From the NCBI GenBank assembly GCA_026545225.1, contig CM048845.1, positions 117,369,033-117,433,032 on the forward strand: a DNA stretch of 64,000 nucleotides. The letters are read 5' to 3'. The notes below the pieces were generated by a model. It did not search any database, was not told the origin of the DNA, and was given only the letters and a program-made list of their open reading frames with translations. Shown here one piece after another: positions 36,146 through 48,620 of this stretch. The stretch comes from Cornus controversa (lineage: Eukaryota > Streptophyta > Magnoliopsida > Cornales > Cornaceae). Made by a program: the position numbers and the translations under genes. Each line of letters opens with the position of its first letter. Position 1 is the stretch's first letter.

Positions 36146-37621
36146 GGATAAATATCAGACACCTCCTGAGATTTTATTTTATTTCACATATATATAACTT
36201 TGTGAAATTTCGTCACAAACACCCTCTGTCAGTTTTTTTTATTTTTTTAATATGTGAAATGTCTTGATTGCCCCTTATTATTTAAATGTATTTTAATATA
36301 AAAATATCATAATATAAAAATGACCACAATGCCCTTCATGATTATATGCATTGGAACTCAATATCACATTCACCAACACACACAAATTAAACACCAACCA
36401 CCATCGCCACTATTATTTCTCTTATCTCCTCCTCCAACCACCACCACCAATCCAACCTTAACCACATCAAATTGATTCTCCCTAAACTTAGTCATTATCT
36501 TAATACTTTTCATCAAATTATTCATAGCACTGTTATCAAACAACCTCAAACCATGTCCCGATATACCCAAAACCCTAATTACCAAATTCCACGGTGACCG
36601 GTCCACATAAAAAACCTAAATTCATTGTTGGTTGAAACCTATTCTTCATCAAACACAAACCCAACCTTTAGTTCCCGAAATTCCTTTGATTTCATGAACT
36701 TTGCCATCCCATCAAACCCACAAATTTCCTCATCGGGCATGTACGTTATATGCATTGTTCGAATAGGTTCAAAATTGAGCTCATTTTTTAAGGTTTTGAT
36801 GGTTTCGAGGTACTAGAGGGTAATGCACTTTTCATCTTGGGCTCTACGGGCAAAGATCTTGCTGTCATTAGAGCGGGTTACGGTGAAGAGGTTGTGGGTC
36901 CACTTATAGGGGCTTAGCGAGGATAGAGTCGAGGTGGGAATTCAGGAGGATTGAAAGGATATTAAGGCTTAAACCAGGCCAAGTGAGGAGGGTGAAAGTT
37001 TTGGTTGGGGTGATCTAGAGGGTTAGGGTTTGGAGGCCGATGGAGTAGGCTAGGGTTTTGAGGAAAGCGATTGCAAAGGTGTAGTCAGGGTTTAGATATA
37101 CTACATGTGTTAATTATGAGGTATTGTTAGAAACAAATGATTGGTGATGTGTCTATTTCTTAAGTTGCTAAGAGGAAAGAGAGTGAGAGGAATAGTGTGA
37201 GTGCTAGGAGGAGCAAGTGGTGGTGGTGGTGGTGGAACATGGGCTACATGGTGAGTGAAATGGGAGTAGCCGGTACGATCGGTGGAGAGTAATGGTGGTG
37301 TTGTACACCGTAGGGTTCGATATTCAGGTTATATATATTATAGTATATATATATATAGGAATGTTCAACAGGGTATTTTGATCCATTACACAGGATTAAA
37401 TAGTAAATTTAGTATTAAAAAATGTTAGGTCATAAGTTAAAGGGTAATAAGGTCATTTCACAGTAAAAAAGTGTTCAGACACGATATATTTTTGGCAAGA
37501 TGGGGGGTGTTAATGATATACGGAACAAACCACATCAGGTGTCTGGGATGAAATTTCACGAATTTGTATCAGTGTAAAATAATTAAGGTCAAACTTTAGG
37601 ATGTGTTAGTGATATTTACCC
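36146..37621. mobile_element. Pack-MULE carrying an aminoacylase-1 gene fragment
   Basis: A 1,476-bp element has ends GGATAAATATCAGACAC and GTGTTAGTGATATTTACCC. Diverged similarity between the two ends extends roughly 100 bp or more inward, with shared GTGAAATTTC motifs. The 9-bp flanks AAAATAATA (36137-36145) and AAAATAAAA (37622-37630) differ at one base, fitting Mutator-type insertion. Between the ends lies a decayed, minus-strand piece of a host aminoacylase gene (separate entry). Confidence 0.8.
36370..37135 (-). pseudogene. Aminoacylase-1-like (N-acyl-amino-acid amidohydrolase, M20) gene fragment inside a MULE
   Basis: Minus-strand translation across frames gives successive pieces matching plant aminoacylase-1. 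In order they are YLIINT, DYTFAIAFLKTLAYSIGLQT, FTLLTWPG, SILLNSHLDSI, KWTHNLFTVTRSNDSKIFAR, AQDEKCITL, FEPIRTMHITYMPDEEICGF, DGMAKFMKSKEFRELKVGFV, DRSPWNLVIRVLGISGHGLR and LFDNSAMNNLMKSIKIMTKF. The HLD and PDEEI motifs correspond to M20 metal-site regions. At least two frameshifts (near the KWTHN junction and near 36607-36625) and several stops (including TAG at about 36620-36640) make it non-functional. It ends at FDVVK, and both ends of a real gene (about 430 aa) are missing. Intact family members hydrolyse N-acyl amino acids. Confidence 0.82.
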
Positions 37622-38375
37622 AAAATAAAACTATATTAAGTGAAATAAGTACAAAAAAAAAAGTGATGTGCAAATGCTCCAAGGGCGCTCTCCCTCTAAA
37701 AAATTTTAGATTTCATCGCTCTCACGCTCCCACTCCTGCTCTCGTTTCATGTGACTTAGGTCCTCCATCTCCTTAAGCAAAAGCTTAAGGATTCAAGCCG
37801 ACCCAGTTAGGCATGTGCATGAGTATATTTAATTATCTATTACCAAAAGGCTTGTAGTCCAATGGTATAATATCTTCATATTCAAAGAAGAGTCGAGGGA
37901 TTTGAGTCTGGTGTAGGCAAAAAAAGTCCCCCAACTATGAAAATATACATTTAATTACCTTTCGGGAAAAAAAACATACAAACAAATAAGCTTTTCAATT
38001 ATGCTTGAGGAAAGCAATTAATCTATAACAAATTAAAAGATTGATGGAACCATTACCACTGATGGTTTTGGTAATTTTTTTCGTGGGATTCTAGAATGGA
38101 GTCGTTTGGTCTTGACCTAGATCCCGTAATAATGTCTTCTCTCATTCTTTCTATTTAATTATGATGTCAATCACACCTAATTCTCTCTTTATACAAAAGG
38201 TTTTGCTAGGTAATGTAGACATTGAATACTTAAAAACCGGAAGGTCCCGTTTGGAACATAAAAAAAAATGGAGAATATAATCTACTTTATTCGAATGGCA
38301 TTGCTGAAAATGATGACCAAACAAAAAGAGACTAGCTTTGAAGAAGTAGAAGATAAATATGTGAGATTATATCAT

Positions 38376-38380
<5 letters not shown>

Positions 38381-38426
<46 letters not shown>
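38381..38426. repeat. (TA)n microsatellite, 46 bp
   Basis: Uninterrupted TA repeat in gene-free DNA. Confidence 0.95.
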
Positions 38427-38429
<3 letters not shown>

Positions 38430-38989
38430 GGTAAAAGGCAAACATCTAGACCCCAAAGTTTACGAGACTGTCATGGCAATCACATGCATGCCCGAAAAGA
38501 GTACTAAGTGGGTCGTGTAAATGAAGCAATGACAATTTTGCAATGGCGTGCATAGCCCTAATGAATTGGCTTCCCTTCTTTAAAGGGTTGGTACCACACT
38601 CTTAATTGCTCTAATGCATTAGTTGATCATCACTTTAGCAAGTTTTGTCTTCTTAAACCTACATTTTCTCTATCTGTGTAGGCATATGGCATAGAGATAA
38701 TGACATTTCAACTATCATTGTGCCACGAATCATTAAACCATGAGTAGATCATATGCAGTATTTTTTTTTTCCAGTTAAAATTGTTGAAATGCATACATGC
38801 ATTTATGTACGTGTGCATGTATTTTTTGGTCGGATAAGTATAATATTGAAAAAATTATTAAATAGTCTCAAAATCATTGGTCCATACACACAAGCAAATG
38901 TGTCAGTTTTTTTTAACTTTTTACTCCTAAACACATACAAAATTAAGAACTTCGTGCGAATTTCTAAAAATTTACAAACAAAGTTTTAG

Positions 38990-39308
38990 AAATTTAATTA
39001 TCCAAAATGTTAATATACAATAAATTAGGATTTAAATAAAAGAAGTTGAAAAGAAAAAGGTTATCATAATTTGAATATTATGTATAATATATTTAAAATA
39101 AAAAATATGTATAAAAATAATATTACAATTCTAGTTCGGGTTGGGTCCGGGTTGTTGGCACCTCAACCCAAGACCAACCCTAATTAAATTCGAGTTGAGA
39201 TTTTTCAATCCAAACTCAACCCTAATTGTAAAAATAGTTGTGCAAGTCTGTAAAAATTGGATTGAACTCGAATTAAGCTTGAATTATCCCACTCAAGTTA
39301 CACTCTTA
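38990..39308 (-). mobile_element. Truncated inverted copy of the 24743-type hAT MITE
   Basis: The reverse complement begins TAAGAGTGTAACTTGAGTGG. It continues through the same AT-rich interior (ATTCAAATTATGATAACC) as 24743-25345, with AACCCGA-type motifs around 39135-39185. The other terminus is missing. Confidence 0.6.
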
Positions 39309-39908
39309 TGGGATTTAAATGCAGCACTTTCCTTTAATGGAGGAGGAGAAGATTTTTACTTTGAAATTTTTATTTAACCATAAAGAGTAAGAAATACTAA
39401 TTAAATAGTGACAGGTGAAAAAAAATTAAAACAAAATAAAAAAAATTAAAAAATAAAGCAAAAGTAAAAAACTTAAAAAGAAAAAGTAAAAGTAACGCAT
39501 AGATATGGTACAAGTCAAAGGAACCAAAACTGAGATCCCCTGTTTTTTATTCCTGAATATAACAGAGATCCTCTGTTACCCCATACTATTTTGCATTGTA
39601 TCTCTTACCTTCAAATTTATTAAAATAACCACGCAATTTCAATGCACGTGACAAAAGCCTTCTTCTTTAAATGAATGGTTTGGACAGTTACTAATGTGCA
39701 ACAATCCATAACATTATATATATTTATATATATATATATACGAGGGGGAATATGGATACAGTGTGAAAAATGGGCTGGGAAAATAGTACTGCTAAACAAA
39801 CTAGGTTTCTATATGTCATACTTCCTCTGTGCCAAAAGTATCATTATATGACAATTAGTGTAAGAATGTTTGTAATTGTTTAGTAAAAAGCTTTTTTCTT
39901 AAAAGAAT

Positions 39909-39912
<4 letters not shown>

Positions 39913-39963
<51 letters not shown>
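39913..39963. repeat. (AT)n microsatellite, about 50 bp
   Basis: Long perfect AT dinucleotide run. Confidence 0.95.
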
Positions 39964-40085
39964 CCTATTCTCACTTTGGATGACTGTGTCCCAAAAGTAA
40001 TTCTTTCTATTAGTCAAAGGTTCTTTTTGATGTTAAAGTAGGAAGCAATTGCTATTTAATTAGAACACATGAAAAAAAAAAAAAA

Positions 40086-40378
40086 ATTAAACACACTAAC
40101 CTCCTCTCAAATTAAAATTTGGTTTAATTACACGCAGATGTTACGATTGTAAAATAGTTATACTCATCTCCATATATTTGTAAAATAGTTACACTCACCT
40201 TCCTTACCATTTATAAATAGTTATTCTCCCATTATTTGAAAATAGTTGTTCTTTACCATTTATAAAATGGAGGACATTTTAGTCAATATTTGGATAAGAG
40301 AAAGGTGAGTGTAATTTTTTTACAAGCATAACACGTGTATAATTAGGGCAAATCTCTAAAAAGATCAGTGTATTTAAC
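40086..40378. mobile_element. Second copy of the 9995-type Mutator-like MITE
   Basis: It shares the interior TTGTAAAATAGTTACACTCA, AATATTTGGA and AGAGAAAGGTGAGTGTAA with 9995-10264. Its ends are TTAAACACACTAACCTCC and GATCAGTGTATTTAAC. It lies between A-tracts, so no target duplication can be read. Confidence 0.65.
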
Positions 40379-40789
40379 AAAAAAAAAAAAAAAAACACCC
40401 CTTGATTCTCTCTTTAATAAAACATCCAAACTACTAATATTTTGTTTTGAAATGAATAAGAAATATCACTAGAGCTAGACTATTGACAGTAGTTACCGTT
40501 TTCAAACTTGAAGTTACATAGTCATGTAAACAAGACATTATTATCTTGGCATAATCTGTGTCTTAATTTCATATATGAATGTTTTTTTTTTTCCTCTTAT
40601 TTTTTATTAACCTCTTTTGTCGGTTGTCTTTTATGCAAATATACTTTTTCTTATATCAGTGCATCAATGAATCTCTAAACGTGTAAGGTTGTTCAATACT
40701 TTTCCTCTAGTAATTTTATTTTATTTTATCATTCGGGGGTCACTTCTACTGTCCCACTCCCATGTTAATTACTAATCATATCTTTCTCA

Positions 40790-41340
40790 ATCACTGTATT
40801 AAAATTGAACTTGAGTTAAAAAAATTCAACTCAAACTTAATTAAAATTGAATTTAGATTGAGATATCAAGAATCTGAGCCGAATCTGAACCCAAACCCGA
40901 ATTGTAATATTATTTTTATACATATTTTTTATTTTAAATATATTATATATAATATTCAAATTATGATAACCTTTTTCTTTTCAAATCTTTTATTTAAATC
41001 TTAATTTATTGTATGTTAACACTTTGAATAATTAATTTTCTAAAAATTTGTTCGTAATTTTTAAAATTTTTTTATTAAGTTCTTCTTTTTTTGTGTGTTT
41101 ATGAGTAATTTAATATGACACTTATTAAAAATCATTTTAAAATTTTAATATAGAGATTGATGATATAGATAACCCAAATTAACTCAACTTTCTAACCTGA
41201 AATGCAAACTCGAGTTTAAAGATTAAGAATGTGTTGGACTAGGTTGTGTAGTTAGGGTTAAAAGTCAGATTAGAGTTGAACATTTCATATATAAAGTTGG
41301 ACCCGAGTTGTACCTCTAACACGCCCGAATTACAGTCCTA
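40790..41340 (+). mobile_element. Third copy of the 24743-type hAT MITE, left end decayed
   Basis: It is collinear with 24743-25345 through AATATTCAAATTATGATAAC and TTATTGTATGTTAACACTTT. Its right terminus CCCGAATTACAGTCCTA is the inverse of the TAGGACTG-type hAT end. The left inverted repeat is not recognisable. Confidence 0.6.
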
Positions 41341-42139
41341 AAATGAATATAAATAATTATATTATTATTAATAGCATCTCCCTTATTGTTTTTATCCATC
41401 ATATTTTATTATTATTGTTGCTGAAAATGGTTATAAACAATTGGGTATATAAAGAGGATTCACCCAACACGTACAAGTTCATTTATTTTTTTAATATATT
41501 AAATTATAAGTATAGTTTTGGTGAGCACAATCATTTTTTCTCTCATTTTTATGCTATTAGAACTAATAAAATAATATTTTTTCATAATTTTTTTTTTTTT
41601 AAAGAAAGAGTAAATTACTCTAATCTTTTCTAAAGTTTTGTCAATATACATTGACATTCACTCTTGTTTGTCATAATACCATGTTCACTTCTAGTAACGA
41701 TCGTTAGTGGTCAAAAACCGACACCATGTTTATTGTAATAAAATATAATATATATATATATAATAAGGATAGAAATTTAATTACACAAGAATTGTTAACG
41801 ACATATATTCGACAGCTCGATAAAGGGAGGATAGTATGATTTGGCCAATGAAAAAAAACGAAATTTCAGAAGAAGTGAGTGTAATTTATTATAAAAAAAA
41901 ATTATGCTAATTAAATGAATGTTGTAAATTTAAAAAAAAAAAATTTACTTTTTTTTTACTTTTATTTTTCACTATTTGTTTTCGTTTAACCAACGGATCC
42001 ACCGGGATTAAGCATCACCGACACGGGTTTGAGTAAATTACTTTAAAGTTTAAACCAAGAAAAAAAAACACACACACACACGCGCTCAATATGCAGATAT
42101 ATACTATAAGTCTATAATATAATTAATTCCACGCGCTCA

Positions 42140-42540
42140 CTGCTCACGTTGATAAGCTACGCATCGTGGGGGAATATAGTCGGGGCAAAGGAAACGGAAA
42201 AAGTTGGAAGTGGTTCTGACGGATTAGACCCCACCGACGTTAACGGAATCAGGATCTCGAGGGTCAAAAGCGAGAAAAAGGAGATGACGGCGTATAACGG
42301 TATCCTACGGTCATCTATAAATGTGAACGGTGATGGGGTTTGTTGGTTTCTAGCGGCAATTATGCACGGCACGTGTACCGTGCTTTTCATGGGCCCCACT
42401 ACTCTTGTGCTTCCACAGCTTCTTTCACGTGTACCCATCACCAATGAACCAATCACGTGTCAGCCTCACTCGTGTCACTTTCACGACCTTGTCCTCACTC
42501 GTGTCAAGGTAGCTTCCCTTCTTCGGCCCCCTCTCTCTCC
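42140..42540. promoter_or_regulatory. GC-richer island with several ACGTG (G-box/ABRE-like) motifs
   Basis: An island of ordinary base composition stands in AT-rich DNA. It contains GCACGTGTACC (about 42369), TCACGTGTACC (about 42427) and TCACGTGTCAG (about 42453), plus three CTCGTGTCA-like sites downstream (42468-42506). Both strands are open for 99-164 codons without recognisable protein. It looks like an orphan promoter or enhancer, or a remnant of a lost gene. Confidence 0.4.
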
Positions 42541-42614
42541 AATCAAATGTGCGACAATCATGCAATACAACACAAATGTAAATTACTCAGCAACAATCAC
42601 ACAATACAAATGTA

Positions 42615-42955
42615 GGGCCCGTTTGGTAATTATTTATGTTTAGTGTTTATTGTTTAAGTGTTTATATAAACAGTGTTTATGTTACAATTTTGTTTATCCA
42701 TAAACATGAGTGTTGTTTGATAACGAAAATAATATAATCACCATTTTAGATAAAAAAGAAAAAAAAATTTTTTTTTAATAAACATAAACAATAAACATCA
42801 TTTTGGTGTTTAGGATTTGAAGGCTTATGAACAGTGTTGTTTTAAAAACGTTTAGACAATTTATAAACAAAACAAAAATTATCAAACATGTTTATTCTAA
42901 AAATTTGTTTTTATAAACAATAAACACTAAACATAAACGGTTACCAAACGGGCCC
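42615..42955. mobile_element. MITE with GGGCCCGTTTGGTAA ends
   Basis: A 341-bp element has ends GGGCCCGTTTGGTAA and TTACCAAACGGGCCC, with a longer inner repeat (TTTATGTTTAGTGTTTATTG and its inverse). GTA flanks both sides, a possible 3-bp target duplication of the PIF/Harbinger (Tourist) type. It is non-coding. Confidence 0.75.
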
Positions 42956-43018
42956 GTAATTACTCATCTAACAAGTTTAGTCACTATTAAAAAAATATAG
43001 CACTCTTCTACTATTATA

Positions 43019-43354
43019 AGTAGGAGTGTACAAAATTGAGTACTTCGCAATTTTGACAAAATTGAAATCGGAATTAATTTTAAAGGTCAGGCACGGACTC
43101 ATTAAAGACTCAGTGGAGGCAGTCGCTCTTACTAAATTTTACTTATTTATAAAATTGTCTATAATGTTTGTTAAAAATTTTAAAATGACTCCACTGAATT
43201 TTTGATAATAGTCCATGATATATTCTTATTATTCAAAATCACCCCACTCATACAATTTTCGGAGTACATTATTGTTAACGGTTCCCTAGTTTTAGAACCA
43301 ATTTTATTTTTTTACAATTCTGATTCCAACGGTTCTTTCTGCACTCCTAAATTC
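43019..43354. repeat. MITE-like inverted ends TAGGAGTG / CACTCCTA
   Basis: It starts TAGGAGTGTACAAAATTG and ends TCTGCACTCCTA. The interior holds AATTGAAATCGG and GATTCCAACGGTTC motifs also seen around 46010-46130. No matching target duplication was found. Confidence 0.4.
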
Positions 43355-43689
43355 ATATTTTCATATTTTAAGAGAGAGGAAAAAACGAAGAAGAAATAAA
43401 TTGGCTCAAAGTGATTTAATGAAGTACATGAGAATTATACATGAAGAGTGGTATTGTAATCTGTTTGTTCTATAATCTATTAAAAGAAATTACCTTGTAC
43501 AACAGTTAGTCAGTTACATAATTGTTCATCATTATTTCTATAATATGTTCTTTGAATTACCTTATATATTCATTCAGGTAAAAGAAAAACCTTATATTAC
43601 AGTTAGTTACAAAATTATTTTTGTAATATGTTCAACAAAATTACCTGATGAGACACAAAAAAAACAATCAAGACTCAGAAGTTACTGTA

Positions 43690-45195
43690 TTAGTAGTGTT
43701 TATTTAGGAAGCTCATATTCGAACTTTATAAATATTCTCTCGAAATTCAACTCTTTGTTTTGGTAAATATAATGACCAACATGCCTTCTTAGTATTTCAA
43801 TTAGGTAAGTTATCTTTTTTGTGTTGATTTGTTCACTTTTAAAAAAAAAATTTATAAACAATGCTTACCTCAGACCATATAAGAAGGAACCCCTTCTCCA
43901 AAGCGATGTGACTCAATCAAATATTAACACATGTCTCAAATATATAAATAATAAAAAAATAAAGATGTAAATCAATTTTAAGGGATGGACTATAACCATT
44001 TTCAAATTTTGTCTCTTTTTCTCAACTAATTTTTGTGTGCATCTTCATCTCTCATATATGTATGTGTGCTCGTATGTGTGTGTGTATATATATATATACA
44101 TATACACGCACGAGCACATCAATTTTAACGGATGAATTGGGTTTGAATAATCCATTTATTTAAATCTCTTCATTTCTTTTATGGTCCACATCACCTTGCA
44201 AAAGAAAGTTTATTCTTATATGGCGTGGGGCAACTATTTTTCTTTTTTTGTTGAAAACTCTCTATCATGTCGCTAAAACTTAACTCTATATTAGTGTTAA
44301 AAAGTATTGAATCAAATATAAAAAAAAATTGAGCTACAGGCTTACTTTGTAGTACAAATCAAATAGGTAATAAGCTCTTTATATTTCTTTTCCATGACTC
44401 AAAATGTATTGAATGCATAAGAGAAACATGCACTATGAGACGCAAATTCAATAGATATTAAAAATAAAACATCTAAATTCCTAACTTTTGATTTAGAACG
44501 TACTTATTTTTCTCGTTAAAGAATTTTAAAATTACTAATTTTGTTTATGAAAGTAAAGATCATCATGTGTTCTAAGAAGCAATATCTATCACTTCCAAAA
44601 CGCCAACCAAACAAAACCTTAGAAACATAAGAACACAAATCAGATTAAAAAATTCTAAAAATGCCACAACATATTACATAGAAAGAAAAAAATTAACACA
44701 GTTCCACTAAGTCAAATCCATGATTGTCAAAAAAATCACTGACTGAGACAATAATAGAGCACGTACTATACGTAATTGGTAAAATGCAAAAAGAAAATAA
44801 GTCACTATAGAAACTCCCTCGTCTTGAAACCGAAGAGATACGTAACATAACTTTTAAATTTTTTTATTAGTTTGATTTTTTTTTTAGAGGCGTCAAATAT
44901 CACAACTTTTGATTTTTTTTTTCTAGTTTGTTTTCTTTTGCTTGCAACTCAAATTATTTTTTCTAATTGATTCAATATTTTTTAACACTAATATGAAGTT
45001 AATCTTTAGCAAGAAGAAAGAGTTTTCAATAAATAAATAAATGAAAAAGAGTGAACAAATCAACACATAAAAACATAGATTTTATAGTTGAAATAGAATA
45101 TTAAGAGGGTACTCTGGTCATTACATTTACCAAAACAAGGAGTTGGAATGCCACAGTATATTTATAGAGAGCAAATATCAGCTCCCTTTATTTAT
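43690..45195. repeat. Foldback structure with inverted arms of 100 bp or more
   Basis: The arm at about 43695-43850 recurs inverted at about 45030-45190. Examples are CTTTGTTTTGGTAAATATAA against CCTTGTTTTGGTAAATGTAA, and GTGTTGATTTGTTCACT on both. The 1.2 kb between them has no recognisable coding sequence. It is probably a degenerate MULE-like or foldback transposon; the outer limits are uncertain. Confidence 0.55.
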
Positions 45196-45298
45196 ATATT
45201 GTATATTTTACAAGCTATTAGTATTTATTTATTAGCTCCCTTTATTATATATATATATATATATATTTTTTTTCAACAATTTCAATTTCGGTTTCAGG

Positions 45299-46000
45299 TA
45301 GGGGTGGCAAAATTGGACATGACACGATAACACGACTCGAACACGACACGAATTAAGCGGGTTTGGGTTTGAGGTAAGCCGACACATTTAATAAATGGGT
45401 CGACATAAACACGACACGCAAAAATTGGGTTGGATTTGGGTTTAAGCTATCTAACCCGTGACACGATTACGACACGATTACAACACAATTACGACATGAG
45501 TTATTCATATATTATGGTTTGATACAAACATATATATATACATAGTTATATATATTGCAATTGTTTGTAATATATTTGTTTATTTACAGGATTGATGTAG
45601 CCATAAAACACAAAGATGAGATTGTTATGATATCTTTCCAGTTATTGAATCACCTTAGTATGTTTTTGAGTTTATATATAGATACAAAATTTATAATATA
45701 GTTTGATTTTAGGATTTATGTATTGATATGTACTTTATTTTTATATGATAGAGATTTTTAGGGGTGGAGAAACTCATATGATATAAGTTAAACGAATTAA
45801 AAAGGTTATTAAACAAGTCGTGCCATTATAGGACATGTTTATTAAACGGGTTACAAGGGTCAACAAGGATAACACGTTTAATAAACGGGTTGGGTTAGTG
45901 TTGAGGGTCTCTGACACGAATAGTAAATAGGTCGGATTAGGGTTGAGCTGTTTAGTAGAATACTTGTACATCGACACGACACGGGAACTTGCCGCCCCTA
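45299..46000. mobile_element. hAT-type MITE with perfect target duplication
   Basis: A 702-bp element has ends TAGGGGTGGCAAA and CTTGCCGCCCCTA. The 8-bp duplication GTTTCAGG is perfect (45291-45298 and 46001-46008). The interior repeats ACACGACACG and AACGGGTT motifs. It splits an older repeat containing ATCGAAATTGGAACCG. Confidence 0.9.
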
Positions 46001-46259
46001 GTTTCAGGACCAGAAATCGAAATTGGAACCGTAGTGAATGATTCCTAAATTTTGAAATCGGGTGTGAAACTGTAATGAACGGTTCGATTCGATTCAACTA
46101 TAGTCCTTTTACGATTCCGGTTCCACCAATTTTTTGTGCACCGTGTTGGAAGTTGGATAATCCTTTATTTTAAGCAAGGACAACAAAAATAAATAAGAAA
46201 ATTTTGGAAAGGGTAAAATGTTAATGTTTGGAGAATGTTAAAAATTCATGAATCAAATG

Positions 46260-46440
46260 AGTTTTAACTGGTTATGGGGGCGGGGCGGAGTGAGTTAGGT
46301 CGGTTATGAGGCAGGGATAGGGTGAATGAGATAATTTATAACCTGTTATGGGATTTTCAAAATTAAACGATTATGGGGATAGGGATTGGTATCCTCGCCC
46401 CATAACCGACCCGTTACCATCCCTATCCATATCCTAGTTA
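46260..46440. repeat. MITE-like GC-rich repeat
   Basis: GGTTATGGGGGCGGGG on the left and CCATAACCGACCCG on the right form an imperfect inverted structure ending CCCTATCCATATCCTA. Exact termini and target duplication were not resolved. Confidence 0.35.
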
Positions 46441-46667
46441 CTCGGCTTCGGACTAGAATCGAATTGGATTATATAGACATCTAACTAACATTCACAATGA
46501 ATAACACATAACGTGATTTTAAAACTTAGACATCTAATTAGTACACTTAGAGGCTATGTCTTTGACTTTTTATTTAAGAAAATAATAATAATATAGAGAG
46601 AGGGAAGAAGAAAAAGAAAATAATAATAAAAATATTTCCGTAATATGTAACTACTATATATATTAGC

Positions 46668-46879
46668 TGTTAGATTATATATTTTCTATTATAGATTATA
46701 TATATTTTCTTAATAAGTTTTTTACACTTTCTTCTAAATCATATAGGATTAGGATTTCTTGTCTCCTAAGTTTACTTAGCCTTCAAGATTATATGCCTAT
46801 AAATAGGCCTTTATGTGTTGTTCATAATAAAAATTAAAATCAATTCAATAAATACAATTATTCTTCTTTATTTCTAACA
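46668..46879 (+). mobile_element. Small solo LTR (Ty1/copia-like)
   Basis: A 212-bp unit from TGTTAGATTATATA to TTTATTTCTAACA has TG...CA ends. It contains a TATA box in a typical copia context (CCTATAAATAGGCCTTTATG) followed by CATAATAAAAATTAAAATCA. The flanking pentamers (TTAGC, ATAGT) do not match well, so the insertion is old or recombined. Confidence 0.6.
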
Positions 46880-46884
46880 ATAGT

Positions 46885-48114
46885 ACTAGATAATATATTT
46901 ATAATATATCATATATTATCTTATATCAGATTGAATTATTATTGGACTGGATCAACCATAATTCATATTCAATTTATTTAGTTAATAAATTGTTCAATTA
47001 AATGTTTCAATTTATATTTTAATTATTGACTCGAATTCAAAACAAAATTCGATGAATTTACAAGTGTACTAATAAGGTTACGGCACTGTTTCTTACTTTT
47101 TCCTTTATTATTTGCTTTGGTTTACAACATTCGACCACTTAATCATACAAGGATTATTCTCACTATACCTTTTGTGAATAAATAGGATATTATTCAAAAT
47201 GGATGTAAAAAATAGCAGCACATTGTTAATAACAATTCTTCAAAAATTTGTGGTTTCATTCCATGAAATAATAAACATATATAACTTTTAGCATCAAAAT
47301 AGTAAATGATACATCCTTTTTAGTAGCTACAAATTAATTATTTTATCAGGTTTAAGGTCTGTGTCTAGTTGGGAGTTAATAATTTAACCTTTTTCAGACT
47401 TATTGTTATGGGTTCGAATTAAGGTTTTATAATTATAGGGTTTAATGATAGAGAGTTTCTTAGTATTTAGGTTAGTGTATCTAATTTTCTATTTTTAGTA
47501 TTTGTATTTTCCTACTTATGAAAAATCTTTACTTTTATAGAAAAAATTGAAATTAGAATTAGGATCTAAATATTTTTTTGAGTTTTAAGGCATTCAAAAT
47601 AAAAAGACTAATTTCAAGCTCTCCCAGGACAGTGGATATATATGGCTCATGAATTGTATTTTTTTTAACACCCCGGCCAATGATAACTCTAATTTTTTCT
47701 TGATAATATGAAATCACAATATATTATTCGTCGGGTACTATATTTTAGATGGAGTTAAATAATTTCTTGAATTCAACCACAAATGTAATGGCATAGATAA
47801 AGAATATATATATATATATATATATAGACACATATTTACATATATAAGAAATTGTCACATGAATATTCGACATGGCCATACTCGTGCTTAGCGGGAAGAC
47901 GTGTGCTTATTTTGTCCACATATATGTTGTTAATATATATATTAATATATGTATGTATATGCGTGTGTGGTTGTGCGTCTCTGTACGTTTTTATGTATTT
48001 TTGCCTTTTATGTGTATTTATTCGACGTTGCCTTATTCCTAATCAGTAAAGAAAACCTTCAAACATAGAAATTGCACAAAAGTGATGAATCTTAGAAAGG
48101 AGAGGGCCCAGAAT

Positions 48115-48148
<34 letters not shown>

Positions 48149-48620
48149 TTCTGCTGTGCTTTATTAAGGTGTGAGTTGGGTAAATAAACTAGTGGTTTGT
48201 GGTAGGGTTATGAATTATGCAAAGTTTAGTTGTCCCATGCTAAGGCAAAAGTACCAAAGAGATCGATGGACTCGATGAATGCTGAAGATAACATAGGGGA
48301 CACCTTGGATGCTAAAGAAGTTGGCCGTTGATGATATAATTAGGAGATCGACCTGACCCACATAGATACATATATTAATACGAATATATTATATTATTTG
48401 TGAATCAATTAATTAAATGGGGGTTACATTTCAACAAAAACATAATGGCCCATTTGGACTATACTAAGCTTAATTACTTTTTTCATGGGAAGGTGGGTGT
48501 GCTCTACTCCATCTACATGTGAGAAAGTGAATGTGGTACCCCAGTTGGTGGTCATGTCTCATACACTTTTTGCTTCTTTTTATTTTATTTTACGTAACAT
48601 ACATATGTATGTATGTGTGG

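Noticed and set aside
40451-41348. AAATGAAT at 40451-40458 and 41341-41348 as a target duplication of the third hAT MITE
   Set aside because: The sequence after the left 8-mer is not a hAT terminal repeat, and an AT-rich 8-mer match can occur by chance.
42149-42643. 164-codon plus-strand open frame in the G-box island
   Set aside because: The opposite strand is open too, composition is not protein-like and no motif is recognisable. It is treated as regulatory or relic DNA.
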